Origin: Sphingomonas aurantiaca
GTDB taxonomy: Bacteria; Pseudomonadota; Alphaproteobacteria; Sphingomonadales; Sphingomonadaceae
Direction: 5' to 3'
Length of the DNA: 64,000 nucleotides
Assembly (NCBI RefSeq): GCF_003050705.1
Contig: NZ_QAOG01000001.1
Coordinates: 975,105 to 1,039,104, forward strand
The notes beneath the pieces are model-generated. The model was given only the letters and a program-made list of their open reading frames with translations. It was not told the origin of the DNA and searched no databases. Both the position numbers and the translations under genes were made by a program. Below, piece by piece: positions 17,731 to 26,444 of this stretch; position 1 is the stretch's first letter, and each line of letters starts with the position of its first letter.

Positions 17731-18729
17731 TCACATATTGAAACCGCGAACGACCCGGACGTCTCCGTCCTCGACCTCGACCAGCGCGACCGGGACGGCG
17801 TCCAGCTCGGCAAAGTATTGGCCATCGTCTGCGGCGATCCCGGCCAAGATACGCCCCTGTCGGAGCGCCCCTGCCTGGTCGGGGGTGAGGGAGAGAGCCG
17901 GGATGTCGTCCAGCGCCACCCTCAAGGGCAGAAGTACATCTTCAAGGGCGCGCGCCTGCCCGAGTTCGTCAAGTTTGTCCAGCGATATCGCGTTTTGCAG
18001 CCCGAACGGACCCGCCTTGGTCCGGCGCAGCATGGTGACGTGGCCGACCGTGCCGAGCGCGATCGCGATGTCGCGCGCGAGGCTGCGGATATAGGTGCCC
18101 TTCGAGACGTGCGCGGTGAGGGTGACCTCCTCTGCCGGCGCCTCCGACGACGTCGTCGACTCCTCCCCACCCTCGTCATCCCAGCGAACGCTGGGATCTC
18201 CATGGGGCGCGGGCTGCTGTTCCGCGGTGCGATTCCAGCTTCCGCTGGAATGACGGGTCGGGTGGGCGGCGAGCGCGTAGATCGTCACGTTCCGGCTGGC
18301 CAGCAGCACCGCATGCCCGGCGCGCGCGAGGTCGTAGGCGCGCTCGCCGTCGACCTTCAGCGCGGAATAGGACGGCGGCACCTGCGCGATCGGACCGGTG
18401 AACTGCGCGAGGACGGCCTCGACCGCGGCCATCGTCGGTCGCACGTCGGCGGTGGCGATGCTCACCCCCTCGGCGTCGAGCGTGTCGGTTTCGACCCCGA
18501 ACAGGATCGTGAAGTCATAGATCTTGTCGCTGTCGAGCATCCGCCCGGCGAGCTTGGTCGCCTCGCCGACCGCGATCGGCAACACGCCGGTCGCCAGCGG
18601 ATCGAGCGTACCGCCATGGCCGACCTTGAACTTGCCATAGCCGCCCTGACGCAGCACGCGCTTTACCGCGGACACGCCCTGCGTCGAGCCCAGCCCCAGC
18701 GGCTTATCGAGAATGATCCAGCCATGCAT
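17731..18729 (-). CDS. truB: tRNA pseudouridine-55 synthase TruB, with repeat-encoded insert
   Basis: TruB makes pseudouridine 55 in the T-loop of tRNAs. The catalytic Asp lies in VGHGGTLDPLATGVLPIA near residue 43, and VPPSYSALKVDGERAYDLAR is typical. Near residues 158-186 the conserved core is split by a stretch containing RHSSGSWNRTAEQQ and HGDPSVRWDDEGGEE. It is encoded by a family A palindrome (18174-18256), just before the conserved VSKGTYIRSLARDIA. The frame continues, giving 332 residues where about 300 is usual. It starts MHGWIILDKPLGL at 18729. Confidence 0.96.
   Translation of the reverse strand: MHGWIILDKPLGLGSTQGVSAVKRVLRQGGYGKFKVGHGGTLDPLATGVLPIAVGEATKLAGRMLDSDKIYDFTILFGVETDTLDAEGVSIATADVRPTMAAVEAVLAQFTGPIAQVPPSYSALKVDGERAYDLARAGHAVLLASRNVTIYALAAHPTRHSSGSWNRTAEQQPAPHGDPSVRWDDEGGEESTTSSEAPAEEVTLTAHVSKGTYIRSLARDIAIALGTVGHVTMLRRTKAGPFGLQNAISLDKLDELGQARALEDVLLPLRVALDDIPALSLTPDQAGALRQGRILAGIAADDGQYFAELDAVPVALVEVEDGDVRVVRGFNM
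18174..18256. repeat. CGTCATCCCAGC palindrome inside truB (family A)
   Basis: Arms CGTCATCCCAGCGAACGCTGG and CCAGCTTCCGCTGGAATGACGG are inverted. The same left arm occurs intergenically at 59872-59954. Here it is wholly within the truB frame. Confidence 0.92.
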
Positions 18730-18779
18730 GTTCGAGGTCCTAAATTTCCACGTGAGACACGAGCGAGTCCATCCATCCG

Positions 18780-18862
18780 GTCATCCTGACAAAAATCAGG
18801 ACCCAGATCCACGTATGCCGGTGTTCGTTGCCCCCGGGGCCCGACGTTCGTCAGGATGACGG
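18780..18862. repeat. degenerate CGTCATCCTGAC palindrome (family A)
   Basis: Arms TCATCCTGAC and GTCAGGATGACGG remain, but the inner parts (AAAAATCAGG, CGACGTTC) have diverged, so this looks like an older copy. It lies between tdk and truB. Confidence 0.75.
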
Positions 18863-18889
18863 GGACATGGCAAGCCGAAGGGCAGGGGG

Positions 18890-19465
18890 CTAGCCCAGAG
18901 CCTCGGTAAAATGCCGTCGGCACAACGCGACATAGCGGTCGTTGCCGCCGATTTCGGTCTGCTGCCCCTCGGCGATCGCCCGCCCGCCCGCATCGACTCG
19001 CAGGTTCATCGTCGCCTTGCGCCCGCACATGCACACCGACTTGATCTCGACCAGCGAGTCCGCCAGCGCCAGCAATCGCGCCGACCCGGGGAAAAGCGCG
19101 CCCTGGAAATCGGTCCGTAATCCGTAAGCCAGCACAGGGATCCCGACCACGTCGCAGACACGCGCAAGCTGGTCGACCTGGGCGGGCGTCAGGAACTGCG
19201 CCTCGTCGACCAGCACGCACGAGATCGCATCCTCGCCGTGCTGCCGCGCGACGCACGCGCCGATATCCGTCGTCGCGTCGAACGCGATCGCCGGCGCCTT
19301 CAGCCCGATCCGCGAGGTGATCGTGCCGGCGGCGAAGCGATCGTCGATCGCGGCGGTGAACAGCATCGTCCGCATCCCCCGCTCGCGATAGTTGAAGTCC
19401 GCCTGGAGCAGGTTCGTCGACTTGCCCGCGTTCATCGACGCATAATAGAAATACAGCTTGGCCAT
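18890..19465 (-). CDS. tdk: thymidine kinase
   Basis: Thymidine kinase phosphorylates thymidine for salvage. The 191-residue protein has the P-loop YASMNAGKSTNLLQ near residue 10 and the DEAQF motif (VLVDEAQFLTP). Zinc-binding cysteines include CMCGRKA and a downstream CRRHF, marking the type II (TK1-like) family. It is wedged between rbfA and truB, which are usually neighbours, so it is an insertion in an otherwise conserved order. The 160-bp gap to truB with a repeat suggests truB may have its own promoter. Confidence 0.97.
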   Translation of the reverse strand: MAKLYFYYASMNAGKSTNLLQADFNYRERGMRTMLFTAAIDDRFAAGTITSRIGLKAPAIAFDATTDIGACVARQHGEDAISCVLVDEAQFLTPAQVDQLARVCDVVGIPVLAYGLRTDFQGALFPGSARLLALADSLVEIKSVCMCGRKATMNLRVDAGGRAIAEGQQTEIGGNDRYVALCRRHFTEALG

Positions 19466-19498
19466 CGGCTCAACCCAAAGACGCGTCGCGCGGCGGCG

Positions 19499-19888
19499 TC
19501 AATCCTCGGCCAGATCGCGCGCGATATGCGGGTCGCGCAGCAGCGTGTCGATGTGCGTGCCTTCGTCGAAGCTCTCGTCGGCGAGGAACTTCAGCTTGGC
19601 GGCGTAGCGCGTCTGCACGCGGGTCGCGACTTCGCGCTGAAGATAGGCGGTGTTGGTCCGCAGCGCCTTCAGCACCTTCTCCTCGTCCTTGCCGAGCAGC
19701 GGCTTCACGAAGACGGTGGCGTGGCGCAGATCGGGGGACATGCGCACCTCGGTGATCGTCACGAGATGCTTTTCGAGCACCGGATCATGGACGTCGCCGC
19801 GTGCGAGGATGTCGCTGAGCGCATGACGCGCCTGTTCGCCCACGCGGAGTGCGCGGACGGTTTTGATTTCGGGGGTATCGGTCTTCAT
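19499..19888 (-). CDS. rbfA: ribosome-binding factor A
   Basis: RbfA is a KH-fold factor that matures the 16S rRNA 5' end on the 30S subunit. The 129-residue protein begins [28 protein letters not shown] and contains [19 protein letters not shown], the most conserved part, and ELKF-like [18 protein letters not shown] 19888 follows GGGAGCAAG supplied by the end of the upstream palindrome. A longer frame to 20134 merely translates that repeat. It follows infB, as in most bacteria. Confidence 0.96.
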   Translation of the reverse strand: MKTDTPEIKTVRALRVGEQARHALSDILARGDVHDPVLEKHLVTITEVRMSPDLRHATVFVKPLLGKDEEKVLKALRTNTAYLQREVATRVQTRYAAKLKFLADESFDEGTHIDTLLRDPHIARDLAED

Positions 19889-19896
19889 TCTCTTGC

Positions 19897-20034
19897 TCCC
19901 TCTCCCCCTCGGGGAGAGGGCGGGGGTGAGGGGCGCCGCATACGCAAGCGCCTGGGGCAGCCCCTCACCCGACCCTCTCCCCGCAGCAGGCACCCATGAA
20001 AGTAATACTTTCATGGGACCCGGGGGAGAGGGCT
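19897..20034. repeat. CTCTCCCC palindrome (family F) with an inner 25-bp palindrome
   Basis: Outer arms CCCTCTCCCCCTCGGGGAGAGGG and CCCTCTCCCCGC..GGGGGAGAGGG are inverted, with GGGGTGAGGGGC pairing to GCCCCTCACCC. In the right half, 19993-20017 is a near-perfect palindrome, CCCATGAAAGTA and TACTTTCATGGG around one A. It fills the infB-rbfA gap on the transcribed strand. Confidence 0.88.
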
Positions 20035-20040
20035 TTAGTA

Positions 20041-22890
20041 TTACAGCGTGCGTTCGCGCATCTCGACTTCGAACGTCTCGAGGACGTCGCCGGCCTTGAT
20101 GTCGACGAAGTTCGACGTGAACGTCACACCACATTCCAGCCCGGCGCGGACTTCGGCGACATCATCCTTGAAGCGACGCAGCGATGCGATTTCGCCCTGG
20201 TAGATGATGACGTCGTTGCGCGTGATGCGCGCCTTGAGCGCCTTGCGGATATTGCCCTCGGTAACGAGCAGACCCGCCGCCTTGCCATGCTTGCCCGCCG
20301 AGAAGACCTCGCGGATATCGGCACGACCGACGACCGTCTCGAACGCTTCCGGCCCAAGCTCGCCTGCCATCCCCGCCCGGATCTCGTCGATCAGGTCGTA
20401 GATGACATCGTAGTACTTGAACGCGACCTTCTGGCGTTCGGCGATCTCACGCGCCTTGGCGTTCGGGCGAACGTTGAAGCCGATGATCGGTGCACCCGAT
20501 GCCGCCGCCAACGTGACGTCCGACTCGGTGATGCCACCGACGCCAGAGTTGAGCACGCGCGCCTTGATCAGATCGGTGGAGATCTTGTTGATCGCCCCGA
20601 CGATCGCCTCGACGGTACCCTGCGTATCGGCCTTCACGACCAGCGGATATTCGATCGCCTGCTTTTCCTTCAGCGCCGAGAACATGCTCTCGAGGCTGGC
20701 AGGAACCGATGCGGTCCGCTTGTCGGTCTTCACGCTGCGACGATATTCCGCGACTTCGCGGGCGCGTGCCTCGTTCTCGACGACCTGGAACGGATCGCCC
20801 GCCGACGGGACACCCGACAGACCGAGAACCTCGACCGGCATCGCCGGACCCGCTTCCTTGATCTGCTTGCCCTTGTCGTCGACCAGCGCGCGGACCTTGC
20901 CGCTCTCGCCGCCGACGACGAAGATGTCGCCGACCTTGAGCGTGCCGCGGTTGACGAGGATCGTCGCGACCGGGCCACGACCCTTGTCGAGCTTGGCCTC
21001 GATCACCGTACCCTCGGCCGCGCGATCCGGATTGGCGCGCAGTTCGAGCAGTTCGGCCTGGAGCTGGATCTTCTCGATCAGCGCATCGAGACCGATCTTC
21101 TTGGTCGCGGAGACTTCGACGTCCTGGACGTCGCCGCCCATGTCCTCGACCACGATCTCCTCGCTCAGCAGGCGCTCGCGCACCTTCTGGGCATTGGCGC
21201 CTTCCTTGTCGATCTTGTTGATCGCGACGATCATCGGGACGCCTGCCGCCTTGGTGTGGGCGATCGCCTCCACCGTCTGCGGCATCAGCCCGTCGTCCGC
21301 CGCCACCACCAGGATGACGATGTCGGTGACGTCCGCACCACGCGCACGCATCTGCGTGAACGCCTCATGGCCCGGCGTGTCGAGGAAGGTGATCTTCGAC
21401 TTGTCCTTCAGCGTGACCTGATACGCGCCGATATGCTGGGTGATGCCGCCCGCTTCGCCGCGCACCACGTCGGTGCCGCGCAGGGCATCGAGCAGCGACG
21501 TCTTGCCGTGATCGACGTGACCCATGATCGTGACGACAGGGGCACGCGGCTTGAGCGTCTCCTCGGCATCGTCAATCGTGTCGTTGGCCAGATCCTGGTC
21601 GACGTCGCTGACGCGAGTCAGGTTGTGACCGAATTCGGTGACGAGAAGTTCGGCCGTATCCTGGTCGATCGTCTGCGTCATCGTGACGGGCATGCCCATC
21701 TTGAACAGCGCCTTGACGAGGTCTGCACCCTTCTCGGCCATGCGGATGGCGAGTTCCTGGACGGTGATCGCCTCGGGGACGACCACGTCGCGGATCTGCT
21801 TGGCCTGCGCCTCACGCGGACCACCGGTGCCGCGACGCTCCTTCTCGCGCGCACGCTTCAGCGCGGCGAGGCTGCGGGCGCGGGCGCCATCGCCGTCGCC
21901 GAGTGCGCGGTTGACGGTGAGCTTGCCCGAAGTGCGACGATCGTCGCCCTTGCGGTCACGCTGCTGCGGACGCGCCGGTGGTGCATCGCGACGGATACCG
22001 CCGGCGGGTGCGTTCACACCGCCCGCGCCGGGGCGCGCTGCGGTCGTGCCGGCGTTTGCAGCCGTGGTCGGCGCTGCGGCGGCAGCGGGTGCTGCAACAG
22101 GCTTTGGCGGCGGCGGAGGACGCTCCGGACGTGCCACCGGCGAGAACCGGCGCGGCGCCGGGAATGCCGGATCGCGGGTCAGTTCGAGGATGGGTGGCGG
22201 TGCCGGCGGTGCGACCGGGGCCGGCGCTGGCTTGGGCGCCGCAGCCGCGACCGGCGCGGGGGCCGGTGCAGGCTTGGGTGCAGCGACCGGCGCCGGGGCA
22301 GGGGCTGCCGCAACGGGCGCCTCGACCGGCGCGGGCGCAGGCGTCGGTGCCGCGACAGGTGCCGGAGCAGCTTCGACGACGGGCGCGGGTGCGGGCTTCG
22401 GAGCCTCGACCGGCTTCGGCGCGGGGGCTGCCTTGGCTTCCACCTCGGCACGCGCGCGCTCGGCGATGCGATTGCGCTCGTCCTCTGCCGCCTTGAGGCG
22501 CTCGGCCTCTTGGCGACGACGCCCTTCTTCGAGCGTGTTCATGCGCTGCTCTTCAGCCTCGCGGAGCAGCTTGGCCTGACGCTCCTGCGGCGACAGGTTG
22601 CTCGGCGCCTGCTGGCGCACGGGGGCAGGTGCAGGCTGCGGCGCGCGCGGCTGCGGCGCCGGTGCGGGCGCCGCAACCGGGGTGGGCGCGGCAACCGGCG
22701 CGGCATCCGCGACCGGACCGTCGGGCTCGCCCGGACGGCGCAGTACGCGCGCGCGCTTGGTTTCCACGATCACCGTATTCGATCGGCCGTGGCTGAAGCT
22801 CTGCTTCACCTGGCCGGTCTCGACCGTGCGCTTCACACCCAAAGGTGCGCGCATGCCAAGTTTCGGCTTCTCGTTGTCCGTGTCGCTCAC
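20041..22890 (-). CDS. infB: translation initiation factor IF-2
   Basis: IF-2 is the GTPase that places initiator tRNA on the 30S subunit. The 949-residue protein has an N-terminal IF2 assembly region followed by about 300 residues very rich in Ala and Pro ([20 protein letters not shown]). The GTPase carries [12 protein letters not shown] near residue 455, [10 protein letters not shown] and NKIDK. Domains II-IV follow, ending EMRERTL. ATG 22890 overlaps the ylxR stop as ATGA. The low-complexity N-terminus varies widely in length between species and is presumed disordered. Confidence 0.99.
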   Translation of the reverse strand: MSDTDNEKPKLGMRAPLGVKRTVETGQVKQSFSHGRSNTVIVETKRARVLRRPGEPDGPVADAAPVAAPTPVAAPAPAPQPRAPQPAPAPVRQQAPSNLSPQERQAKLLREAEEQRMNTLEEGRRRQEAERLKAAEDERNRIAERARAEVEAKAAPAPKPVEAPKPAPAPVVEAAPAPVAAPTPAPAPVEAPVAAAPAPAPVAAPKPAPAPAPVAAAAPKPAPAPVAPPAPPPILELTRDPAFPAPRRFSPVARPERPPPPPKPVAAPAAAAAPTTAANAGTTAARPGAGGVNAPAGGIRRDAPPARPQQRDRKGDDRRTSGKLTVNRALGDGDGARARSLAALKRAREKERRGTGGPREAQAKQIRDVVVPEAITVQELAIRMAEKGADLVKALFKMGMPVTMTQTIDQDTAELLVTEFGHNLTRVSDVDQDLANDTIDDAEETLKPRAPVVTIMGHVDHGKTSLLDALRGTDVVRGEAGGITQHIGAYQVTLKDKSKITFLDTPGHEAFTQMRARGADVTDIVILVVAADDGLMPQTVEAIAHTKAAGVPMIVAINKIDKEGANAQKVRERLLSEEIVVEDMGGDVQDVEVSATKKIGLDALIEKIQLQAELLELRANPDRAAEGTVIEAKLDKGRGPVATILVNRGTLKVGDIFVVGGESGKVRALVDDKGKQIKEAGPAMPVEVLGLSGVPSAGDPFQVVENEARAREVAEYRRSVKTDKRTASVPASLESMFSALKEKQAIEYPLVVKADTQGTVEAIVGAINKISTDLIKARVLNSGVGGITESDVTLAAASGAPIIGFNVRPNAKAREIAERQKVAFKYYDVIYDLIDEIRAGMAGELGPEAFETVVGRADIREVFSAGKHGKAAGLLVTEGNIRKALKARITRNDVIIYQGEIASLRRFKDDVAEVRAGLECGVTFTSNFVDIKAGDVLETFEVEMRERTL

Positions 22891-23741
22891 TCAAATTCCT
22901 CAGTCATGTCCACGGCCGGGCGTTGTCCGGTCGATCCGGACGCCCCTATATTTTGTGACGCCGATGCGCCCTGCGAGGCCGTTTCGCAAGACACGGAAGA
23001 AGGCTCGGAGCCGATAAAATGCAGCCAACGGTCGAGCGCTTCGCTCACCCGCTTTGCTGCAGCGCGGTCTGTCAGGCCAATGTGTACCACATTTTGCCGT
23101 CCCAGCGCCAACGCCAATATGGTGCGCGACGCAGGCAGTGCCAACCCCCGCAAACCCGAGCCCTCGACATCGTTGCCGATGCGCCACGCCTGATCGAGCT
23201 TCCGGTTGCCATCCTCGGCCGCGTCGGACGCGTGATACAGCGCCTTCAGCTTGCCCGAGCGCGCGTTCTGCTCGATCCGGTCGGATCCGATCAGCACGGT
23301 GCCCGAGCGCGATTCGAGACCGAGCCGGTCGAGCGCGTTACGCTCCAGCGCGGACTCGATCATCGCCGGCAGTTCGGGCGCGATGGTGAACTCGCCGGTC
23401 TTGAACGCCCGGGCGAGCGCGCCTTTCAGCTTGCCCTTCTTGATCGCCGCTTCGAGTTCGAGTCGCGTCACCCCGATCCACGCGCCGCGGCCCGGCGCCT
23501 TGGCGCGCACGTCGGGATGGATCTGGCCGTCGGGCGCCAGCGCGAGTCGCACCAGATGCGGGCGAACGTCGCGTTCGCCTGACAGGATGCACTTGCGCAC
23601 GGGCTCATTCCCCTCCCGCATGCGGGAGGGGTCAGGGGAGGGGCTATCCGCAGGGGCGGCAGCCGTGGCTGCCCTCCCCCGACCCCTCCCGCGAGCGGGA
23701 GGGGAGTTTAGCGGCTTGGTCTCATCGGGAGGGTTCCGCAT
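22887..23741 (-). CDS. ylxR: YlxR-like RNA-binding protein (DUF448), repeat in its N-terminus
   Basis: The protein is placed between nusA and infB as usual. Its YlxR domain begins EPVRKCILSGERDVRPHLVRLAL and includes GRGAWIGVTRLELEAAIKKG; a C-terminal L7Ae-like half follows, with GSGTVLIGSDRIEQN-like SRSGTVLIGSDRIEQ. The start at 23741 is favoured because AGGAGG lies six bases before its ATG, within the preceding gene. It makes about 38 extra N-terminal residues encoded by a family E palindrome. The alternative ATG at 23621 lies inside that palindrome with a pyrimidine-rich upstream and no Shine-Dalgarno. Length from 23741 is 284. Confidence 0.88.
   Translation of the reverse strand: MRNPPDETKPLNSPPARGRGRGRAATAAAPADSPSPDPSRMREGNEPVRKCILSGERDVRPHLVRLALAPDGQIHPDVRAKAPGRGAWIGVTRLELEAAIKKGKLKGALARAFKTGEFTIAPELPAMIESALERNALDRLGLESRSGTVLIGSDRIEQNARSGKLKALYHASDAAEDGNRKLDQAWRIGNDVEGSGLRGLALPASRTILALALGRQNVVHIGLTDRAAAKRVSEALDRWLHFIGSEPSSVSCETASQGASASQNIGASGSTGQRPAVDMTEEFE
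23608..23706. repeat. CCCCTCCCGC palindrome (family E) inside ylxR
   Basis: Arms TCCCCTCCCGCATGCGGGAGGGG and CCCCTCCCGCGAGCGGGAGGGGA are each self-complementary and also pair with each other. The centre holds GCAGGGGCGGCAGCC and GCTGCCCTCCCCC. The element lies within the ylxR frame when translation starts at 23741. Confidence 0.92.
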
Positions 23742-23961
23742 GTGCGTCCTCCTGCACCGGAGTGGTCTTGGGCGCGTCGCGGTCGACCAGCAATTGGCCG
23801 CCCGCGCCGTAATTCTCGGTCGAGACCTCGTCGATCACGATCTGCACCGCGGCCGGGTTCTTCCCCAGCCGCTCGACGAGCGACTGGGTGACGTCGGCGA
23901 CGATGCCGGCCTTCTGGTCCTTGGTGGCGGACCCCGAAATGCGGATGCTGACGAACGGCAT
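23722..23961 (-). CDS. 4-oxalocrotonate tautomerase family protein
   Basis: The 79-residue protein starts MPFVSIRISG; after Met removal Pro1 would be the general base of the tautomerase family. Further conserved parts are KAGIVADVTQSLVERLGKNPAAVQIVIDEV and ENYGAGG. Tautomerases of this kind act on enol/keto substrates, but the physiological one is unknown. It sits between nusA and ylxR, with ATGA overlap to nusA and a 20-bp overlap into ylxR. This tight coupling suggests it is transcribed with the translation genes, an unusual place for it. The C-terminal tail (QEDAHAEPSR) exceeds typical 4-OT length. Confidence 0.9.
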   Translation of the reverse strand: MPFVSIRISGSATKDQKAGIVADVTQSLVERLGKNPAAVQIVIDEVSTENYGAGGQLLVDRDAPKTTPVQEDAHAEPSR

Positions 23962-25670
23962 CAGGCCTTGTCGTCCTCGCTCTTCGCGTCGGTCGACTCC
24001 GCAGCGTCATCCGCCGCAGCGTCGTCTGCCGCAGTGTCCTCGGCCGGAGCCGCTTCCACCGGAGCCTCGTCCGCCGCGTCAGCATCAGCCTCGGGGGCCT
24101 CGTCCTCGAACCAGTGCGCGCGCGCGGCCATGATGATCTCGTTACCCTGCTCGTCGCTCAGCCCGTATTCGGCGAGAATGCCGCCCTTGGGCTCGGGACG
24201 CTTGGGCGCATCGTCGTTGCGGCGACGTGGCTCGACGCGCTTCTTCTCGACCAGCTCGTCGGTCGCCAGATCGGCGAGATCGTCGAGCGTCTTGATGCCT
24301 GCCTTGCCGAGCGTGACGAGCATCGCCTCGTTCAGATACGGCATGTCGATCAGCGCGTCCTCCACGCCGAGCGCGGTACGCTCTTCGCGGCTGGCCGCGT
24401 CGCGACGCTCGAGCGCCTCGGTCGCGCGGTTCTGCAACTCGCCCGCCAGGTCCTCGTCGAAGCCCTCGATGCCCGCGATCTCCTCGACCTCGACATAGGC
24501 GACCTCTTCGAGGTTCGTGAACCCTTCGGCGACCAGCAGCTGTGCGAGCGTCTCGTCGACGTCGAGCTCCTTCTCGAACATCGCCGAGCGCTCGACAAAG
24601 TCCTTCTGGCGCTTCTCGGAGGCATCGGCCTCGGTGAGGATGTCGATCGCCTTGCCGGTCAGCTGCGACGCGAGCCGCACGTTCTGGCCACGACGGCCGA
24701 TCGCCAGCGAAAGCTGATCGTCGGGAACGACTACCTCGATGCGCTCTTCTTCCTCGTCGATCACGACGCGACTGACCGAGGCCGGCTGCAACGCGTTGAC
24801 GACGAAGGTCGCGATGTCGGGCGACCAGGGGATGATGTCGATCTTCTCGCCCTGCATCTCCTGCACGACGGCCTGCACGCGGCTGCCCTTCATGCCGACG
24901 CACGCACCGACCGGATCGATGCTGGAGTCATGCGAAATGACGCCGATCTTCGCGCGCGAACCGGGATCGCGGGCCGCGGCCTTGATCTCGATGATGCCGT
25001 CGTAGATTTCGGGTACTTCCTGCGCGAACAGCTTCTTCATGAAGTCGGGGTGCGCGCGGCTGAGGAAGATCTGCGGACCGCGGTTCTCGCGGCGGACGTT
25101 CAGGATCAGCGAGCGGATGCGGTCGTTGACGCGTACCACTTCGCGCGGGATCTGCGCGTCGCGGCGGATGACGCCCTCGGCGCGGCCCAGGTCAACGACG
25201 ACATGGCCGAACTCGACGCGCTTGACGACGCCGGTGATGATCTCGCCCGCGCGGTCCTTATACTCTTCGAACTGACGCTCGCGCTCGGCGTCGCGGACCT
25301 TCTGGAAGATGACCTGCTTGGCGGCCTGCGCGGCAATGCGGCCGAACTCGATCGGGGGCAGCGGATCGACGATGAAGTCACCGAGTGCTGCGTCCTTCTG
25401 GAGCTTCTGCGCGCCCTTGACGTCGACCTGCTTGAAATAGTCATCGACCGCCTCGACCACTTCGACGACGCGCCACAAGCGCAGATCGCCGGTGTTCGGA
25501 TCGAGCTTGGCGCGGATGTCGTTCTCGGCGCCGTAGCGCGAGCGGGCGGCGCGCTGGATCGCGTCCTCCATCGCCTCGATCACGATCGCCTTGTCGATCA
25601 TCTTCTCCGACGCGACCGAATTCGCGATCGCGATCAGTTCCGCGCGGTTTGCGGTGACTGCCGTGGCCAT
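23961..25670 (-). CDS. nusA: transcription termination/antitermination factor NusA
   Basis: NusA binds RNA polymerase and controls pausing, termination and antitermination. The 569-residue protein has the N-terminal domain (SEKMIDKAIVIEAMEDAIQ), an S1 domain (GEIITGVVKRVEFGHVVVD), KH1 and KH2 with GACVGMKGSRVQAVV and SLAIGRRGQNVRLAS. Two C-terminal acidic repeats follow, ending in an Asp/Glu/Ala tail. ATG 25670 overlaps the rimP stop as ATGA. The longer TTG-start frame adds only one residue. Confidence 0.99.
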   Translation of the reverse strand: MATAVTANRAELIAIANSVASEKMIDKAIVIEAMEDAIQRAARSRYGAENDIRAKLDPNTGDLRLWRVVEVVEAVDDYFKQVDVKGAQKLQKDAALGDFIVDPLPPIEFGRIAAQAAKQVIFQKVRDAERERQFEEYKDRAGEIITGVVKRVEFGHVVVDLGRAEGVIRRDAQIPREVVRVNDRIRSLILNVRRENRGPQIFLSRAHPDFMKKLFAQEVPEIYDGIIEIKAAARDPGSRAKIGVISHDSSIDPVGACVGMKGSRVQAVVQEMQGEKIDIIPWSPDIATFVVNALQPASVSRVVIDEEEERIEVVVPDDQLSLAIGRRGQNVRLASQLTGKAIDILTEADASEKRQKDFVERSAMFEKELDVDETLAQLLVAEGFTNLEEVAYVEVEEIAGIEGFDEDLAGELQNRATEALERRDAASREERTALGVEDALIDMPYLNEAMLVTLGKAGIKTLDDLADLATDELVEKKRVEPRRRNDDAPKRPEPKGGILAEYGLSDEQGNEIIMAARAHWFEDEAPEADADAADEAPVEAAPAEDTAADDAAADDAAESTDAKSEDDKA

Positions 25671-26266
25671 CAATGCTGTCCTTCTTCGGTGTCGGCCTCG
25701 TGAGCGTCAGGCTCATCGGTGGGCGTATCTTGATAGAAAACCTCGTCCGCGCCTTCGGTCGAAAGCGGTGCGGTCGCGGCGATGAGTCGGTCGGTCATGA
25801 CGAGCTTGGCGTCGGCGACTTGGCTGAAGTCGATCGTCATGATCTTGTGCTTGTTCACGTCGACGGTGATCTTGGTGCCCTCGACGCCCATGAGGTTGCC
25901 CGAGATCTGCTTGCGGTCCTCGAACGGCTCGACGAGGCGGATACGCGCCTCCTGGCCTTCCCAATCGGCAAAGTCCTGGAGACGGGTCAGCGGGCGGTCG
26001 ATACCGGGGCTCGATACCTCGAGACGATACGCGTCCTCGCCGACCGGGTCCTTGCCCTCGGCCTCGAGCGCGTCGAACTTGTCCGAGATGCGGCGCGACA
26101 GCTCGGCGCAATCCTCGATCACCAGCTGGCGGGTGTCGGGGCGCTCGGCCATCACCTGCAGCGTCGGGTCGGACTTGCCGCCCTGCATGCGCACGCGCAC
26201 GAGGCTGAGGCCGAGCGCCTTGGCCTCGGGTTCGATCAGGTCGGTCAGCAGGGCGATATTCGCCAT
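25670..26266 (-). CDS. rimP: ribosome maturation factor RimP
   Basis: RimP assists 30S maturation. The 198-residue protein begins MANIALLTDLIEPEAKALGLSLVRVR and contains TRQLVIEDCAELSRRISD, then LEVSSPGIDRPLTRLQDF, the family hallmark near residue 92. It ends with an acidic tail (DEPDAHEADTEEGQH). Its stop overlaps nusA. The ATG at 26266 is chosen over an upstream ATG at 26287 because the conserved part begins here. This is the first gene of the nusA-infB cluster, so the promoter should lie between it and 26445. Confidence 0.96.
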   Translation of the reverse strand: MANIALLTDLIEPEAKALGLSLVRVRMQGGKSDPTLQVMAERPDTRQLVIEDCAELSRRISDKFDALEAEGKDPVGEDAYRLEVSSPGIDRPLTRLQDFADWEGQEARIRLVEPFEDRKQISGNLMGVEGTKITVDVNKHKIMTIDFSQVADAKLVMTDRLIAATAPLSTEGADEVFYQDTPTDEPDAHEADTEEGQH

Positions 26267-26444
26267 TGAAATTCCAAACAGGGCCAAAGCACAGGGGGTT
26301 TCCGCCGCGGAGCAAGCCCCGCAGCCTCTTCACCTGGCGATGTAGAGAAGTGATGTCTCTATACGCCGGGTGGCGCTGGTCCGCAAGCGCGGGCAACCTT
26401 CGTTCGTCACGCCGCGTTTGACTAGGGATTTCCGGGAGAGAATC

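Noticed and set aside
15274..18789. Very long plus-strand open frame (about 1170 codons) opposite pnp, rpsO and truB
   Set aside because: It is the antisense of conserved genes and arises from high GC at third positions. It has no recognisable domains.
19996..23193. Long plus-strand open frame opposite infB
   Set aside because: It is an antisense shadow; its Arg/Asp/Gly-rich translation mirrors the low-complexity infB N-terminus.
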